Assembly: GCF_004348325.1 (NCBI RefSeq)
Contig: NZ_SMKF01000043.1
Span: 1 to 36,931 of the forward strand
Origin: Micromonospora sp. KC213
Lineage (GTDB): Bacteria; Actinomycetota; Actinomycetes; Mycobacteriales; Micromonosporaceae
Direction: 5' to 3'
DNA: 36,931 nt
In this document: piece after piece, positions 24,049 through 31,425 of the stretch
Layout: each line of letters starts with the position of its first letter
Numbering within the stretch: the first letter of the stretch is position 1
Notes under the pieces: model-generated
The model's database searches: none
What the model was told of the DNA's origin: nothing
The model's input: only the letters and a program-made list of their open reading frames with translations
Translations under genes and position numbers: made by a program

Positions 24049-24672
24049 TTGACCGGAATGACCGACAGTCAGGACCACTGGATCTACGTTGTCACGGACA
24101 TCGAGGTCGATGGTCCGTGGCCGGGCCCCAACTCGATGAGATCGTTCGCTTCCGTTGCCGTGACCGGCGACGGCGAGGAACTGGCCAGTTTCGAAGCCGT
24201 CCTCGAACCGCTCCCGGGTGCGGCCCCGAACCCCGACACGTACGCGTGGTTCCAGACCCACCCCGAGGCGTGGGCCGCCGCGACCACCGATCCGCAGCCC
24301 GTCCACGAGGTCATGGCGCGGTTCGTCGGATGGGTGCGCGACCTGCCAGGCCCTCGTATGTTCGCCGCCTCGCCGATCGCCTTCGACGGTGCCTGGATCG
24401 ACTACTACCTCCGACGCTTCACCCGCTACGGCCTGGTCCCGGGCCCCTACGAGAAGGACCGCCTCTTCGACGGCCCCGGCCTGTGCCTGAAGAGCTACGC
24501 CGCAGCGGTCACCGGCCGTCCGGTCGCCGACGTGTCGTCCCGCACTCTGCCCGCCGAATGGCTGGGCAACATTCCGCACACGCACCGCGCAATCGATGAC
24601 GCGCGCGGCTACGCGCACCTGCTCGCCGTGCTGTTCCGGCGGGCTCGGACGCTCCGGGAGCCGGCCGGCTGA
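24049..24672 (+). CDS. DEDDh-type 3'-5' exonuclease family protein
   Basis: A 207-residue protein with the RNase T/oligoribonuclease fold. Asp17 and Glu19 in VVTDIEVDG form the first metal pair, a further Asp sits in AFDGAWIDYYL, and the final HRAIDDARGYAHL gives the His and Asp of the DEDDh class. It likely trims RNA or DNA ends using two metal ions; the substrate is unknown. A strong GGAGGAGG (24035-24042) is 6 nt from a TTG at 24049 but 15 nt from the in-frame ATG at 24058, so the rare TTG start is preferred. It is monocistronic between a repeat-containing gap and the XRE gene. Confidence 0.85.
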   Translation: MTGMTDSQDHWIYVVTDIEVDGPWPGPNSMRSFASVAVTGDGEELASFEAVLEPLPGAAPNPDTYAWFQTHPEAWAAATTDPQPVHEVMARFVGWVRDLPGPRMFAASPIAFDGAWIDYYLRRFTRYGLVPGPYEKDRLFDGPGLCLKSYAAAVTGRPVADVSSRTLPAEWLGNIPHTHRAIDDARGYAHLLAVLFRRARTLREPAG

Positions 24673-24700
24673 GCGGAGCCGAGGCCAGACGCCCTCCGGG

Positions 24701-24728
24701 TTCTCCACAGCGGACGTCGTTGTCCACA
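24701..24728 (+). promoter_or_regulatory. two DnaA boxes in tandem upstream of the XRE gene
   Basis: TTCTCCACA (24701-24709) and TTGTCCACA (24720-24728), same strand, starts 19 nt apart. TTGTCCACA is the preferred DnaA box of high-GC actinobacteria and the first copy fits the same degenerate consensus. They occupy the 108-nt gap before the XRE regulator gene. Confidence 0.6.
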
Positions 24729-24780
24729 GGACGCGTCGCCGGGGTGGCGGAACGGCCCGACGGAACGCGACGGTGGGGCC

Positions 24781-25335
24781 ATGACCGAACCGATCCGCCC
24801 CGCCGACGAACCACCCGACGAGCCGGACAACCCGGCACCCGACCCGCCGGTCGCTGGCCCGGTCGACGCCGAGATCGTCTGGCCGGTCGCCGGCATCGTC
24901 CGCGCCGTCCGCCGACGAGCCGACCGCAGCCAGCGGGAGCTCGCCCGCGCCGCCGGGCTGCACCATGGGACGATCGGTCGGATCGAGGCGGGTGAGCTGC
25001 TGCCCAGCCTGGCCGTGCTGCACCGGATCCTCGCCGTCGGCGGGTTCCAGCTGGCGGTCGTCGACCGGTGCGGTCGGGTACTCCAGCCGATGCGGGACCG
25101 CGACGACATCCGTGACGGCGCCGAGCGGCGCTACCCGGCGCACCTGGACGCCATCCTCGACCCGAAGCCGGGCGAGTGGTGGGCCGACATCTACGGGCTG
25201 GCCCGACCGCCGGAGACGTTCTACCGCAACCGTGCCGTCCGGGACGAGATGCGGCGGCGCAGCCAGTGGGAGGTGCGGGTGGCGAAGTACCGGAACGTGC
25301 CGCCCCCGCCCCGCAGCCCGCGTTCCTACTGGTGA
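24781..25335 (+). CDS. XRE-family helix-turn-helix regulator
   Basis: A 184-residue protein. An acidic, Pro-rich N-terminal tail (1-30) precedes a Cro/CI-type HTH: VRAVRRRADRSQRELARAAGLHHGTIGRIEAGELLPSLAVLHRILAVGGFQLAVVD (about 38-95). The C-terminal half (YPAHLDAILDPKPGEWWADIYGLARPPETFYRNRAVRDEMRRRSQWEVRVAKYRNV) is basic and of unknown function. The C-terminal part is seen in similar actinobacterial regulators but no partner toxin gene is adjacent, so an antitoxin role is not supported. GGTGGGG lies just before the ATG. Its stop codon is inside the bidirectional terminator. Confidence 0.85.
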   Translation: MTEPIRPADEPPDEPDNPAPDPPVAGPVDAEIVWPVAGIVRAVRRRADRSQRELARAAGLHHGTIGRIEAGELLPSLAVLHRILAVGGFQLAVVDRCGRVLQPMRDRDDIRDGAERRYPAHLDAILDPKPGEWWADIYGLARPPETFYRNRAVRDEMRRRSQWEVRVAKYRNVPPPPRSPRSYW

Positions 25336-25374
25336 CGGCCCGCTGGTCAGGGTCACCCTGGCCAGCGGGCCGTC
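25334..25374. terminator. 19-bp hairpin between convergent genes
   Basis: Arms 25334-25352 and 25356-25374 pair over 19 bp with one wobble around TCA. It begins inside the XRE stop codon and ends 17 nt before the stop of the convergent nuclease gene, so it probably works in both directions. Confidence 0.9.
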
Positions 25375-25390
25375 GTCGTACCGTCGAGAC

Positions 25391-28300
25391 TCAGTCGTCG
25401 TTGTCGATGGTGCCGGTCGCCAGTGGGTCGGCGTACCGCAGGTGCAACGGACCGGCGACCGCGAAGGCCATCGTCTCGTCCGCCTCGGCCCGCCGGTCAC
25501 CCCGGACGGTGACCGGGAAGGCCAGCGAGCTCTGCCCGGCGGGCAGCACCCGACATCCGACGTACGGGGTGAAGTCCGACCAGGGCAGCGCGCTCAGGCC
25601 GACGGTGGCGGCGCAGAGCGTCGTCGGCTGGGACAGCGGCCGGGAGACGGTCACCTGGAACGTCAGCGTGCGGTCGCCCTTGTCGCCCTCCACCACCGAC
25701 ACGTCGGCGACCCGCAGCGCCGGCTGGGCCCGGAACCGGGCGACCGACGGGTCGTGGTCGCTGGCACCGCGCGACCCGTCACCGGTGTGCTCCGCCGGCC
25801 AGTCGGCGTTGACGTGCGCCGTGCGTACCTGCACCAGGTCGTCGTGGAGCGTGTCGTTGACGAAGATGCTGTCCAGCGTCTGCGCCGAGCCCTGGAAGCT
25901 GTAGGAGTACGCCGCCGACGGTACGTCCGCCACCAGGCTGTCCCAGAGGTTGTGCAGACCCGCCCGGTAGAGCGGGGCCAACTGGTCCGACGGGGTCGGG
26001 TTCGCGCCGGTGGCGATCGGATCGTCCGGGCGGGGGAAGACGTTCAGGTCCCCGCCGTACACCACCCGGGCGGACGGGTCCGACTCCTCGACGGCGGTGA
26101 CGATCGCGGCCCCGTACGCGGCCTGCTCGGTGCGCTGCCCGACCCGGCTGTCCGGGCCGGAGGAGTAGTGGTTGCTCAGCGCGTACAGCACGAAGGACTC
26201 CGCCGAACCCGGCGCGGCCCGCACCACGAACCTGCCCAACTGCGGGGCGCGGGTGTAGACGTTGGTCCCGTCCCGGCCGGTCGACGTGTCGGTGTCGGCC
26301 GGCAGTTGCGCGTTGAGCGCCTTCGGGTTCTGCACGTCCGCGTTGGACGGCAGCCCCGCCGCGCGGTACCGCACCGCCGGCGCGCTGCCGAACAGCGGAT
26401 CGGCGGCGGTCACCGGGGCCAGTGACAGCCGGTCGGTCCGATAGAGGAACGCCGACGTGATCCCGCGGGCGTCCGCGCCCGTCCGGTCGTACGCCGCGGC
26501 GTACGTCGGGCCACCGGCGGCGGCCACGGTCAGCGCCAACTCCTGCAGGGTGTCCGGTGCCCCGTCGGCGTCGTTGCGGTCACCGCAGACCAGCCGGTCG
26601 CCGGAGACCGCGCAGATGTCCTGGTCCTCGGCCTCCTGCACCAGGATCAGGTCGGGGGCGTGCAGGTCGTTGCGGATCTGGTCGGCGAGCGCCGCCAGGT
26701 GCCGGCGGTAGTCCTCCTCGTCGGCCGGCACGTAGTCGAACGGCGGACTCACCCCGGGACAGCCGGCGTTGCCGGCGAAGTCGCAGCCGTCGAACGGGTC
26801 GTCCCGGTGGTCGTAGAGGTTCTCCACGTTGTAGGTCGCCACGGCGACCTCCCGCTGCCGGTCGGCCGGCTTCGGCGGGCTGTTCCGCGACGGGTCGACT
26901 CCGGTGGTGAGCGAAAGCGACTCCGGCTGCACGCTGAACTTGTTGAAGCCGTAGGAGACCGCCCCGTACCCGTCGGCGGCCACCGTGTCGAAGGTGCGGG
27001 CCGGCGGCAGCAGCGTCGCCGAGTCCCCGGCGGTGGCCTTCACGCCGCCGCCGCCCAGCAGGATGCGTTGGCCGTTGCCGTTGTCGAAGAGCCGCTGCGG
27101 CATGTCGTCGAGCGGGTGCGCGTCCCGGAAGACCCGGCGGGCGTACGGGTCGGTCCGCTTCAACAGCGGATCGTCCCGGTCCACCACCCAGACCTCCGAG
27201 TCGGCGGTGGAGCCGAAGACGTCCCGGGGACCGGTCACCGCGCTACCGGCCCGGACCCGCACCCGGGCACCCTCGTGCCGTTCCCAGAACCGGTCCGCGT
27301 CGGCCGCCTCCGCCGGCGGGACCGCGTCGGTCACCGCCACGGCGGTGTTCACATCCAGGCCGGAGTCCAGCCTGCGCACCAGCGAGGCGCTGGAGAGCTG
27401 GGTCTGGTTGAAGTACTCCGACACCCGGCCGCGCAGCACCACCTCGTCGCCGACCGTCGGCGGATAGCCACCGATCAGGGTGGTGAACGACCCGGTGAAG
27501 ACGAAGATCCCGTCCGAGGTGAGCCGGTCGCCATCCTCGGTGCCCCGGCGGCTCTGCAGGTAGAAACCGTGCTGGTCGGCGCCGGCCGAGGTGCGGGTGA
27601 GGGACTTCTGCGTGATCACGCCCCGCACGTCGTACAGGAGGGAACTGGTGCCGTTGCCGCTGGCCGGGGCGAGCGGGGACCGGTCGGTGCGGCCGTTCTC
27701 GTCGTCGCCGGTACGGCCCTGCACCTCGCCCACCGACAGCAACGCGGTGGCCTGCACGGTGAACGTGCAGGTGGCGGTGGTGCCCTCAGTGTCGGTGGCG
27801 GTCAGGGTGACCGCGTACGCCCCGGCGGGCAGGCCGCTGGCGGTGACCGTGGCGGTGGCCGTACCGCCGGCCGCGGTGGCGGGGATGAACGCCGTACGGG
27901 TGATCGTCCCGGCGGCGGGCATCGGGGCGACCGCGGTGACCGCGAGGTCGACGACGGTGTCGTCCGTGTCGGTGGCGGTGACCTGGCGGGTGGCGCTCGC
28001 GCCCGCCGCCACGGTCAACGCGCCACCGCAGTTCAGGCTGGCCGGCTGGTCGACCGGGCCACCGTCTGCCACGGAGTGCGCGCCCAGGCCGTCGAAGGTG
28101 TCGGTCGGGAAGCCCGCCCACCCGGCGGCCGGATCGAACGGGTCGGACGGATCGGTGTCCCCGGCCGAGACCGACGGCAGCCGGCGCAGCGTGTTGTCGG
28201 CGGTGCTGGTGAGCCCGCTGCCCCACTCGGTGCCCGGGTCGACGCCGACCTGGCCGATCGAGTCGAGCACCGTGCCGCCCTTGCGCAGCACGATCGCGTC

Positions 28301-28663
28301 GTCACCGTTGAACAGTGCCGAGGCGTACGTCTGATCGGCCTGGGCGAGGATCGCCGGGGCGGCCGACGAGGCGGCGAAGACGAACACGTCGCCGGGGGCG
28401 ACGACGCCGCCGAGCGCCACAGTGGTGGCCGTGCCGGCGCCGTTGAAGTACAGCTGGAGCTGGTAACCGCCGGCCGTCAAGTCGACGGCGGAAGCGGTGC
28501 CGTTGAACAGCTCGATCGCCTTGTTGTTGGACGAGCCCTCGACGTACTCCGAAATGAACAGGTCGGTGGGCGCGGCGCTGGCCGCGACCGGTGCGACGCC
28601 GACACCCGCGAGGGTGACGGCGGCGGCTGTGGCGAGCGCGGCGGATCTGCGGCGCGGGCGCAT
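25391..28663 (-). CDS. large secreted ExeM/NucH-type nuclease with lamin-tail domain
   Basis: A 1090-residue exported protein. Signal peptide 1-31 (MRPRRRSAALATAAAV...ASAAP). A lamin-tail domain follows (about 32-160: DLFISEYVEGSSNNKAIELFNGT), then Ig-like beta regions, an OB-fold-like region (about 330-480), and an endonuclease/exonuclease/phosphatase domain (about 630-930): VATYNVENLYD, LILVQEAED, YALSNHYSSGPDSR, VVYGGDLNVF, and GASDHDPSVARF hold the metal and catalytic residues. The last ~100 residues resemble a Calx-beta motif. Members degrade extracellular DNA, releasing phosphate and nucleosides or remodelling biofilm. The ATG at 28663 has GGAGG 4 nt upstream; a longer reading from 28804 would start in the downstream neighbour's end and lacks a signal peptide. 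Confidence 0.92.
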   Translation of the reverse strand: MRPRRRSAALATAAAVTLAGVGVAPVAASAAPTDLFISEYVEGSSNNKAIELFNGTASAVDLTAGGYQLQLYFNGAGTATTVALGGVVAPGDVFVFAASSAAPAILAQADQTYASALFNGDDAIVLRKGGTVLDSIGQVGVDPGTEWGSGLTSTADNTLRRLPSVSAGDTDPSDPFDPAAGWAGFPTDTFDGLGAHSVADGGPVDQPASLNCGGALTVAAGASATRQVTATDTDDTVVDLAVTAVAPMPAAGTITRTAFIPATAAGGTATATVTASGLPAGAYAVTLTATDTEGTTATCTFTVQATALLSVGEVQGRTGDDENGRTDRSPLAPASGNGTSSLLYDVRGVITQKSLTRTSAGADQHGFYLQSRRGTEDGDRLTSDGIFVFTGSFTTLIGGYPPTVGDEVVLRGRVSEYFNQTQLSSASLVRRLDSGLDVNTAVAVTDAVPPAEAADADRFWERHEGARVRVRAGSAVTGPRDVFGSTADSEVWVVDRDDPLLKRTDPYARRVFRDAHPLDDMPQRLFDNGNGQRILLGGGGVKATAGDSATLLPPARTFDTVAADGYGAVSYGFNKFSVQPESLSLTTGVDPSRNSPPKPADRQREVAVATYNVENLYDHRDDPFDGCDFAGNAGCPGVSPPFDYVPADEEDYRRHLAALADQIRNDLHAPDLILVQEAEDQDICAVSGDRLVCGDRNDADGAPDTLQELALTVAAAGGPTYAAAYDRTGADARGITSAFLYRTDRLSLAPVTAADPLFGSAPAVRYRAAGLPSNADVQNPKALNAQLPADTDTSTGRDGTNVYTRAPQLGRFVVRAAPGSAESFVLYALSNHYSSGPDSRVGQRTEQAAYGAAIVTAVEESDPSARVVYGGDLNVFPRPDDPIATGANPTPSDQLAPLYRAGLHNLWDSLVADVPSAAYSYSFQGSAQTLDSIFVNDTLHDDLVQVRTAHVNADWPAEHTGDGSRGASDHDPSVARFRAQPALRVADVSVVEGDKGDRTLTFQVTVSRPLSQPTTLCAATVGLSALPWSDFTPYVGCRVLPAGQSSLAFPVTVRGDRRAEADETMAFAVAGPLHLRYADPLATGTIDNDD

Positions 28664-28763
28664 GGGGCCTCCACGATGGGTGGACGTGAACCCCCGCACG
28701 CTAAAGGCCGTCGTTGGCCGCCGTCCATCCCCCGGCCGGCGATGTGGTGAATTGCCGTCGAGG

Positions 28764-29780
28764 TCAGCGGGCCCTGTCGAGACGGTGCACCAACTCCGCG
28801 ACATCCACGCTGTACTCGCACCACTCCCGGTCGGGGCGGTAGCCCAGCTCGGCGTTCACCTTCAGCATGGCCTCGTTGGCCTGCGCGTTCCAGGTCTGCA
28901 CCTCGACCAGTTCGGGCTCGGCCGAGCGCAGCTCCAGCAACATCCGGGCCTTGATCGCCCGGTCGATGCCGTAGCCGCGGTGGTCCTGCACCACGATGGT
29001 GTCGTACTGGTCGGCGCGGGTGGGGTGCTGTGCCGGCACCACCACCTCGGTCAGCCCGGCCACCTCCCCGGTCTGCTCGTGCAGGGCCAGCACGATGTAC
29101 GGCTTCATGCCGCGCCGGTGCAGGGTGTCCAGGCTGTCCCGCAGCCGCTGCGGATCGTACGAACTGGGGCGCAGCTCACCGTCGCCGACGTCGCGCACCT
29201 CGGCCTTGGCCCGGGCGTACGCCTCGATCAGTTCGTCCGGCGGCCCGCCCGGGCAGAACTCGAGATGGTAGCCGGCGCCCACCCCACCGGCCATCTCGGT
29301 CAACGCCGGCCAGTCCACCGAGGCCAGGTCGAGCACGCTGCGGGTCTCGACGTACTCGCGGGCGAAACCGAGCGACTCGTAGAAGGCGACGGCCGGGGTG
29401 TCACCGACCACCTCGACGCCGATCGAGCGGAAACCCTCCTGGTAGACCCGGCGGGCCGCGGTCAGCACCAACTGCCGGCCCAGGCCGGTGCGGCGCACCG
29501 ACGGGTGCACCAGCACCTCCAGTACGCCGATGTCCCCGAGCAGCAGCACGTGCACATGCCCGAGGATCCGGCCGGGGGTGCCGTCGGGGCCGGCACCGGC
29601 CTCGGCGACCCAGGAGATCCGCCGTTCGCCCGGCATCACCTCGGACAGATACTCCCGCAGCGACCCCTCCCGCCAGGGCGGATCCTGCGGGAGATCCGAC
29701 GCCAGGACCGCGTTCAGCGTCTCCAGCACGGATCCGATCTCGTCGGACGACGCGGTCCGGGGATCCCACTCGCGCACCAT
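28764..29780 (-). CDS. tandem GNAT N-acetyltransferase
   Basis: A 338-residue protein with two GNAT domains. The first (about 10-150) has the acetyl-CoA loop in VLEVLVHPSVRRTGLGRQLVLTAARRV and ends FYESLGF; the second (about 180-325) has TIVVQDHRGYGIDRAIKARMLLEL and ends NAELGYRPDREWCEY. Double-GNAT proteins include mycothiol synthase (MshD), but sequence motifs here do not identify it as such; the substrate is unknown. ATG 29780 (MVREWDPRT) is chosen; a TTG at 29834 would add 18 residues of no clear conservation. It is followed after 100 nt by the nuclease start region on the same strand and preceded by 72 nt to the transglycosylase gene. Confidence 0.88.
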   Translation of the reverse strand: MVREWDPRTASSDEIGSVLETLNAVLASDLPQDPPWREGSLREYLSEVMPGERRISWVAEAGAGPDGTPGRILGHVHVLLLGDIGVLEVLVHPSVRRTGLGRQLVLTAARRVYQEGFRSIGVEVVGDTPAVAFYESLGFAREYVETRSVLDLASVDWPALTEMAGGVGAGYHLEFCPGGPPDELIEAYARAKAEVRDVGDGELRPSSYDPQRLRDSLDTLHRRGMKPYIVLALHEQTGEVAGLTEVVVPAQHPTRADQYDTIVVQDHRGYGIDRAIKARMLLELRSAEPELVEVQTWNAQANEAMLKVNAELGYRPDREWCEYSVDVAELVHRLDRAR

Positions 29781-29852
29781 CACCCGTACAGCTTGCCGGC
29801 AAGAGCTGTCCGGGGGAAGTGTCCGGTCCGGCAATGTATGCGGCCGATCACG

Positions 29853-30968
29853 TCACGTACGGCTGGTCCGCCCGTACTCGTTGGCCTTGTCGAAGACGTC
29901 GGTGGCGTAGCGGCGCACGTCGTTGTAGGACAGGATGGCGCCCCACCAGTCACCCGGGACGGTCATGTTCCGACCGCCCTTGCACAGGTACCGCCCGGCG
30001 GCCAGCGTCGCGTCGTCCAGGTCGTGCGGGTCCTTCCGGCCGTCGTTGTCGGCGTCCGCGCCGATCTCCTGCCAGGTGGTTGGGATGAACTGCATCGGCC
30101 CGATCGCCCGGTCGTAGGTGGTGTCCCGGTCGAACAGCCCCCGGTCGGTGTCCCGGATCAGGGAACGGCCGCCGTTGCCGTCGAGCGGGTCGCCGATGAT
30201 CTCCGGCTCGGCCCGGCCGGTCGACTTCAACGTGGCGCCGTTGGCCTGCCCGTGCCGGGACTCGACGTAGCCGATCGCGGCGAGCGTGGTCCAGCTGAGC
30301 TGGCAGCCGCGGTGCGTCTCGGCCAGCGCCAGCTCGGCGTAGCCGTACGCCTGCATCGCCACCGGGGAGACGCCCACTTTCGCGCCGGTGACCCGCGCCC
30401 ACTCGGCGATCGCGTCGGCTGGCCGCGCGGTGCCAGGAACGGCCGCCGGGGCGCTCGTCGCCACCCCGCCCGGGACGGCGGTGGCGGAGAACCCGGGGGA
30501 CACGGGCGGTCCGGGAACCACCGCGGCGGTGCCGTCGGGCAGCGCCCCCGGTGGGGGCACCACGGCGACGCCCGAGTCGGTCGCGTCCGCGGCGACCGGC
30601 GTCGTGGACCGCACCGCCGACGGGACCACCACGGCACCCACCGCGCCGGTCGTGGTGACCAGCGCGAGGAGGAACACCCCGGAGAGGGTCAGCCGGCCGC
30701 TGGGCCGCCGGGCCCAGGCCCGGGTGGCCCGGGCCGCCCCGGCCACCGCCTGCCGAGGCGGAGGCAGCCGCACGGCGTGCGCGAACGGCAGCCGCCGCCG
30801 GGCCGGGCCCTTGACCGCCTTGTCCTCGGCCGCTTCCCGGCGGGCCTCGCCGGCCTGCGCCGGGTCCGCTGCGGACCCTTCGGCCTGCGGCCCGTCGGGG
30901 TTCGCCGGGTCGGGATCGGGGACGGTGCCGGAGCTGCCTGACGGCGTCGCCGGTCGCAGGGGTCGCAT
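29853..30968 (-). CDS. membrane-anchored lytic transglycosylase (SLT_2/MltB-like)
   Basis: A 371-residue protein. A disordered, Pro/Ala/acidic cytoplasmic N-terminus (1-90), one membrane helix (about 92-116), a Pro-rich periplasmic linker (117-185), and a catalytic domain (about 185-370). The catalytic Glu is Glu236 in LAAIGYVESRHG. The block AIGPMQFIPTTWQ and the ending GDWWGAILSYNDVRRYATDV are typical of actinobacterial transglycosylases that cut peptidoglycan during growth and division. ATG 30968 is preferred because GGAGGG lies 7 nt upstream; the reading from 31013 lacks a ribosome site. It is divergent from the FmdB gene with 83 nt between starts. Confidence 0.92.
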   Translation of the reverse strand: MRPLRPATPSGSSGTVPDPDPANPDGPQAEGSAADPAQAGEARREAAEDKAVKGPARRRLPFAHAVRLPPPRQAVAGAARATRAWARRPSGRLTLSGVFLLALVTTTGAVGAVVVPSAVRSTTPVAADATDSGVAVVPPPGALPDGTAAVVPGPPVSPGFSATAVPGGVATSAPAAVPGTARPADAIAEWARVTGAKVGVSPVAMQAYGYAELALAETHRGCQLSWTTLAAIGYVESRHGQANGATLKSTGRAEPEIIGDPLDGNGGRSLIRDTDRGLFDRDTTYDRAIGPMQFIPTTWQEIGADADNDGRKDPHDLDDATLAAGRYLCKGGRNMTVPGDWWGAILSYNDVRRYATDVFDKANEYGRTSRT

Positions 30969-31039
30969 CCTCGCACCCTCCTCGCCGCTGGACACCCGTC
31001 GAGTATTACCCATGTCCCCCGCGACGACAGGGCCGGTCG

Positions 31040-31045
31040 TACGCT
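31040..31045 (+). promoter_or_regulatory. -10 element placing the transcript start at the FmdB ATG
   Basis: TACGCT followed by 6 nt (GAAAGC) and ATG at 31052. This is the same geometry as at proline dehydrogenase (2092), again without a ribosome site, and suggests a leaderless mRNA. Confidence 0.5.
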
Positions 31046-31051
31046 GAAAGC

Positions 31052-31276
31052 ATGCCCCGGTACGAGTTCCGCTGCCGCGCCTGCGGCGACACCTTCGAGG
31101 TCAACCGCCCGATGGCCGACGCCGGTGAGCCGGCGTCCTGCCCGCAGGGGCACGCCGACACGGTCAAGCTGCTGTCCACCGTCGCGTTCACCGGTCGAGG
31201 CGGGGCGGGAGTCCCGTCGAGCGCCCCGGCGGCCCCGACCGGCGGCGGGTGCTGCGGCGGCGGCTGCTGCGGCTGA
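31052..31276 (+). CDS. FmdB-family zinc ribbon protein
   Basis: A 74-residue protein starting MPRYEFRCRACGDTFEVNRPM, the hallmark of the FmdB putative regulatory family. The first zinc knuckle is C-x2-C; the second reads CPQGH, C-x3-H, in place of the usual CPxC. The protein ends GGGCCGGGCCG, a Gly/Cys tail common in actinobacterial members. FmdB was linked to regulation of an amide/formamide operon in Methylophilus; the role elsewhere is unclear. It stands alone between divergent transglycosylase and the cyclase gene. Confidence 0.9.
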   Translation: MPRYEFRCRACGDTFEVNRPMADAGEPASCPQGHADTVKLLSTVAFTGRGGAGVPSSAPAAPTGGGCCGGGCCG

Positions 31277-31397
31277 CCGTCGCCGCGCCGGCCGGGCCGG
31301 GTCCGCGCCGTCCGCCAGGTCGGGTGGCACCTTCGGGTCGGGCGTCGCCCGGCCGTTCTCACGATGCGTGACGGTCTGACCATACGGCAGTATCGAA

Positions 31398-31409
31398 CCT
31401 GACGTCAGG
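31398..31409. promoter_or_regulatory. 12-bp perfect palindrome before the cyclase-NTPase gene
   Basis: CCTGACGTCAGG is perfectly self-complementary and sits 4 nt upstream of the GGAGG ribosome site. A second small inverted repeat, ATAC-GGCA-GTAT, lies just upstream (31382-31393). Both could be operators; no regulator is identified. Confidence 0.45.
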
Positions 31410-31425
31410 GCCGGAGGTGCCACGC

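Noticed and set aside
26660..28750. Open plus-strand frame of 696 codons opposite the nuclease gene.
   Set aside because: Shadow frame from high-GC codon use; no domain or ribosome site, while the minus strand has clear nuclease motifs.
28664..28763. GTTCACG-type Pho half-site upstream of the secreted nuclease.
   Set aside because: A single unit without a second direct repeat at 11 nt; attractive by function but not supported.
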